Source: Euonymus europaeus (taxonomy: Eukaryota > Streptophyta > Magnoliopsida > Celastrales > Celastraceae). From it: a stretch of DNA of 64,000 nt. The first letter of the stretch is position 1. Every line of letters begins with the position of its first letter. The position numbers were made by a program, and so were the translations under genes. This document shows, in pieces, positions 61,641 through 64,000 of this stretch. The DNA lies in contig OY756966.1 in NCBI GenBank assembly GCA_963580455.1, positions 13,395,001 to 13,459,000 of the forward strand. The letters run 5' to 3'. The notes under the pieces were generated by a model that worked only from the letters and a program-made list of their open reading frames with translations, was not told the DNA's origin and did no database searches.

Positions 61641-62750
61641 TTAACGTTTTTGTCCATTTGTCATAGAAAGTTGGTGTTTTGGACTCGAAATAATCTATGA
61701 AGCTTATACTCGTAAAATTTGACATAGAAGAACAATAAAAAGTCTATCCCGAGCAACTTTGATAGTCCGAAGTTGCTCAACTCTCTCTATGGAGGAGCTT
61801 TTAACGGTTTTGTCAATTTGTCATAGAAAGTTGGTTTTTTGGCATCGAAATAATGTAGGAAGCTTATACTCGTAAAATTTGACATAGAAGAACAATAAAA
61901 AGTCTATCCCGAGCAACTTTGATAGTCCGAAGTTGCTCAACTCTCTCTATCGGGGAGCTTTTAACATTTTTGTCTATTTGTCATAGAAGGTTGGTGTTTT
62001 GGCATCGAAATAATGTAGGAAGCTTATACTCGTAAAATTTGACATAGAAGAACAACTAAAATTCTATCCCGAGCAACTTTGATAGTCCGAAGTTGCTCAA
62101 CTCTCTCTATGGAGGAGCTTTTAACGGTTTTGTCCATTTGTCAAAGAAAGTTGGTGTTTTGGCATCGAAATAATCTAGGAAGCTTATACTCATAAAATTT
62201 GACATATAAGAACAATAGAAATTGTACACCGAGCAACTTTGATGGTCCGAAGTTGCTCAACTCTCTCTATGGGGGAGCTTTTAACGTTTTTGTCCATTTG
62301 TCATAGAAAGTTGTTGTTTTGGACTCGAAATAATCTATGAAGCTTATACTCGTAAAATTTGACATAGAAGAACAATAAAAAGTCTATCCCGAGCAACTTT
62401 GATAGTCCGAAGTTGCTCAACTCTCTCTATGGAGGAGCTTTTAACGGTTTTGTCAATTTGTCATAGAAAGTTGGTTTTTTGGCATCGAAATAATGTAGGA
62501 AGCTTATACTCGTAAAATTTGACATAGAAGAACAATAAAAAGTCTATCCCGAGCAACTTTGATAGTCCGAAGTTGCTCAACTCTCTCTATGGAGGAGCTT
62601 TTAACGGTTTTGTCCATTTGTCATAGAAAGTTGGTTTTTTGGCATCGAAATAATGTAGGAAGCTTATACTCGTAAAATTTGACATAGAAGAACAATAAAA
62701 AGTCTATCCCGAGCAACTTTGATAGTCCGAAGTTGCTCAACTCTCTCTAT
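57951..62750. repeat. 9-monomer higher-order unit (1440 bp) in three copies, nested in the 13-monomer unit
   Basis: Units begin at the GGAGGAACTT monomer at 57951, 60031 and 61471. The marker TCATAGAAGG falls at 58461, 60541 and 61981. The last two copies are directly adjacent. The third departs at about 62751, where CGGGGAGC is replaced by GGAGGAGC. Copies appear identical over at least 1280 bp, making this the most homogeneous part of the right array. Confidence 0.88.
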
Positions 62751-64000
62751 GGAGGAGCTTTTAACGGTTTTGTCAATTTTTCATAGAAAGTTGGTTTTTT
62801 GGCATCGAAATAATGTAGGAAGCTTATACTCGTAAAATTTGACATAGAAGAACAATAAAAAGTCTATCCCGAGCAACTTTGATAGCCCGAAATCGCTCAA
62901 CTCTCTCTATGGAGGAGCTTTTAACGTTTTTGTCTATTTGTCATAGAAAGTTGGTGTTTTGGACTCGAAATAATCTATGAAGCTTATACTCGTAAAATTT
63001 AACATAGAAGAACAATTAAAAGTCTATTCCGAGCAACTTTGATAGTCCGAAGTTGCTCAACTCTCTCTATGGAGGAGCTTTTAACAGTTTTGTCCATTTG
63101 TCATAGAAAGTTGGTGTTTTGGCATCGAAAAAATGTAGGAAGCTTATACTCGTAAAGTTTGACATAGAAGAACAATAAAAAGTCTATCCCGAACAACTTT
63201 GATAGTCCGAAGTTGCTCAACTCTCTCTATGGAGGCGCTTTTAACTGTTTTGTCTATTTGTCATAGAAAGTTGGTGTTTTGGCATCGAAATAATGTAGGA
63301 AGCCCATAATCATAAAATTTGACATAGCAGAACAATAAAAAGTCTATCCCGAGCAACTTTCCATGTCCGAAGTTGCCCAACTATCTCTATGGAGGAGCTT
63401 TTAACGGTTTTGTCCATTTGTAAAAGAAAGTTGGTGTTTTGGCATCGAAATAATCTCTGAAGCTTATACTCGTAAAATTTGACATATGAGAACAATAGAA
63501 ATTGTACACCGAGCAACTTTGATGGTCCGAAGTTGCTGAACTCTCTCTATGGAGGAGCTTTTAACGGTTTTGTCTATTTGTCATAGAAAGTTGGTGTTTT
63601 TGCATCGAAATAATGTAGGAAGCTTATACTCATAAAATTTGACATATAAGAGCAATAGAAATTGTACATCGAGCAACTTTGATGGTCCGAAGTTGCTCAA
63701 CTCTCTCTATGGAGGAGCTTTTAACGGTTTTATCCATTTGTCATAGAAAGTTGGTGTTTTGGCATCGAAATAATGTAGGAAGCATATACTCATAAAATTT
63801 GACATAGAAGAACAATTAAAAGTCCATCCCGAGCAACTTTGATAGTCCGAAGTTGCTCAACTCTCACTATGGAGGAACTTTTAACGGTTTTGTCTATTTG
63901 TCATAGAAAGTTGGTGTTTTGGCATCGAAATAATGTAGGAAGCTTATACTCGTAAAATTTGACATTGAAGAACAATTAAAAGTCTATCCCGAGCAACTTT

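Larger units (their letters stand above)
53703..64000. repeat. 160-bp satellite DNA, right array (93 bp + 63 complete monomers + 120 bp)
   Basis: The same satellite in the same orientation resumes directly after the retrotransposon. Monomer starts run from 53801 to 63881, exactly 63 x 160 bp with no net indel. The segment 53708-53800 completes the monomer broken at 44383. Variant order just right of the insertion (AAAGTTTGAC, then TTAACTGTTTT, then TATAATCG) matches the order at about 40224-40440 in the left array, so both arms are one array. The stretch 56500-62800 is especially homogeneous and built of nested multi-monomer units. The array continues past the window edge. Confidence 0.97.

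Noticed and set aside
1..64000. 5S rDNA or telomere-type repeat as the identity of the array
   Set aside because: No 5S coding block or internal promoter boxes and no short TTTAGGG-type repeats are present in the monomer.

Overview
The window is plant nuclear repeat DNA, almost certainly from an angiosperm. About 85% of it is one tandem satellite with a 160-bp monomer (about 63% A+T). The rest is a single full-length Ty3/gypsy LTR retrotransposon on the minus strand, inserted cleanly into the array. I see no host single-copy gene, rRNA, tRNA or CRISPR. The plant assignment rests on the retroelement: a Tat/Retand-type polyprotein with two RNase H domains, and an extra antisense gene next to the 3' LTR. 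The species cannot be read from the sequence.

Layout. 1-44383: left satellite array, 277 complete monomers plus 67 bp of the next. 44384-53702: LTR retrotransposon (9319 bp), flanked by the 5-bp target duplication CTTAT. 53703-64000: right satellite array; the last 93 bp of the interrupted monomer, 63 complete monomers, and 120 bp of one more. Both arrays run off the window. Removing the element and one CTTAT restores an exact 160-bp monomer.

The satellite has structure at several scales. Each monomer carries a HindIII site (AAGCTT) and a 9-bp dyad (GAGCAACTT / AAGTTGCTC) around a 10-nt spacer. Length is held almost strictly at 160 bp: the left array's net phase shift of -4 bp is explained by eight single-base indels. 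Monomer variants form stacked higher-order repeats. The most striking is a tandem duplication of about 7.2 kb (45 monomers; 12161-19361 and 19362-26562) in which I spotted only two mismatches. Others have periods of 3, 8, 9, 13, 16, 23 and 27 monomers.

The retrotransposon looks young and possibly autonomous. Its two 447-bp LTRs differ at two positions. It has a primer-binding site, a polypurine tract, and an unbroken 1767-aa Gag-Pol reading frame (gag, Zn knuckle, protease, RT, degenerate RNase H, second RNase H, integrase). On the opposite strand, between pol and the 3' LTR, sits a gene-like unit with its own TATA-like box, at least one predicted intron, and a basic then coiled-coil product. 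A 93-bp x 3 tandem repeat lies between the two genes. Gag-Pol would drive replication. The antisense gene's role is unknown; its position makes it a candidate regulator, which is inference.
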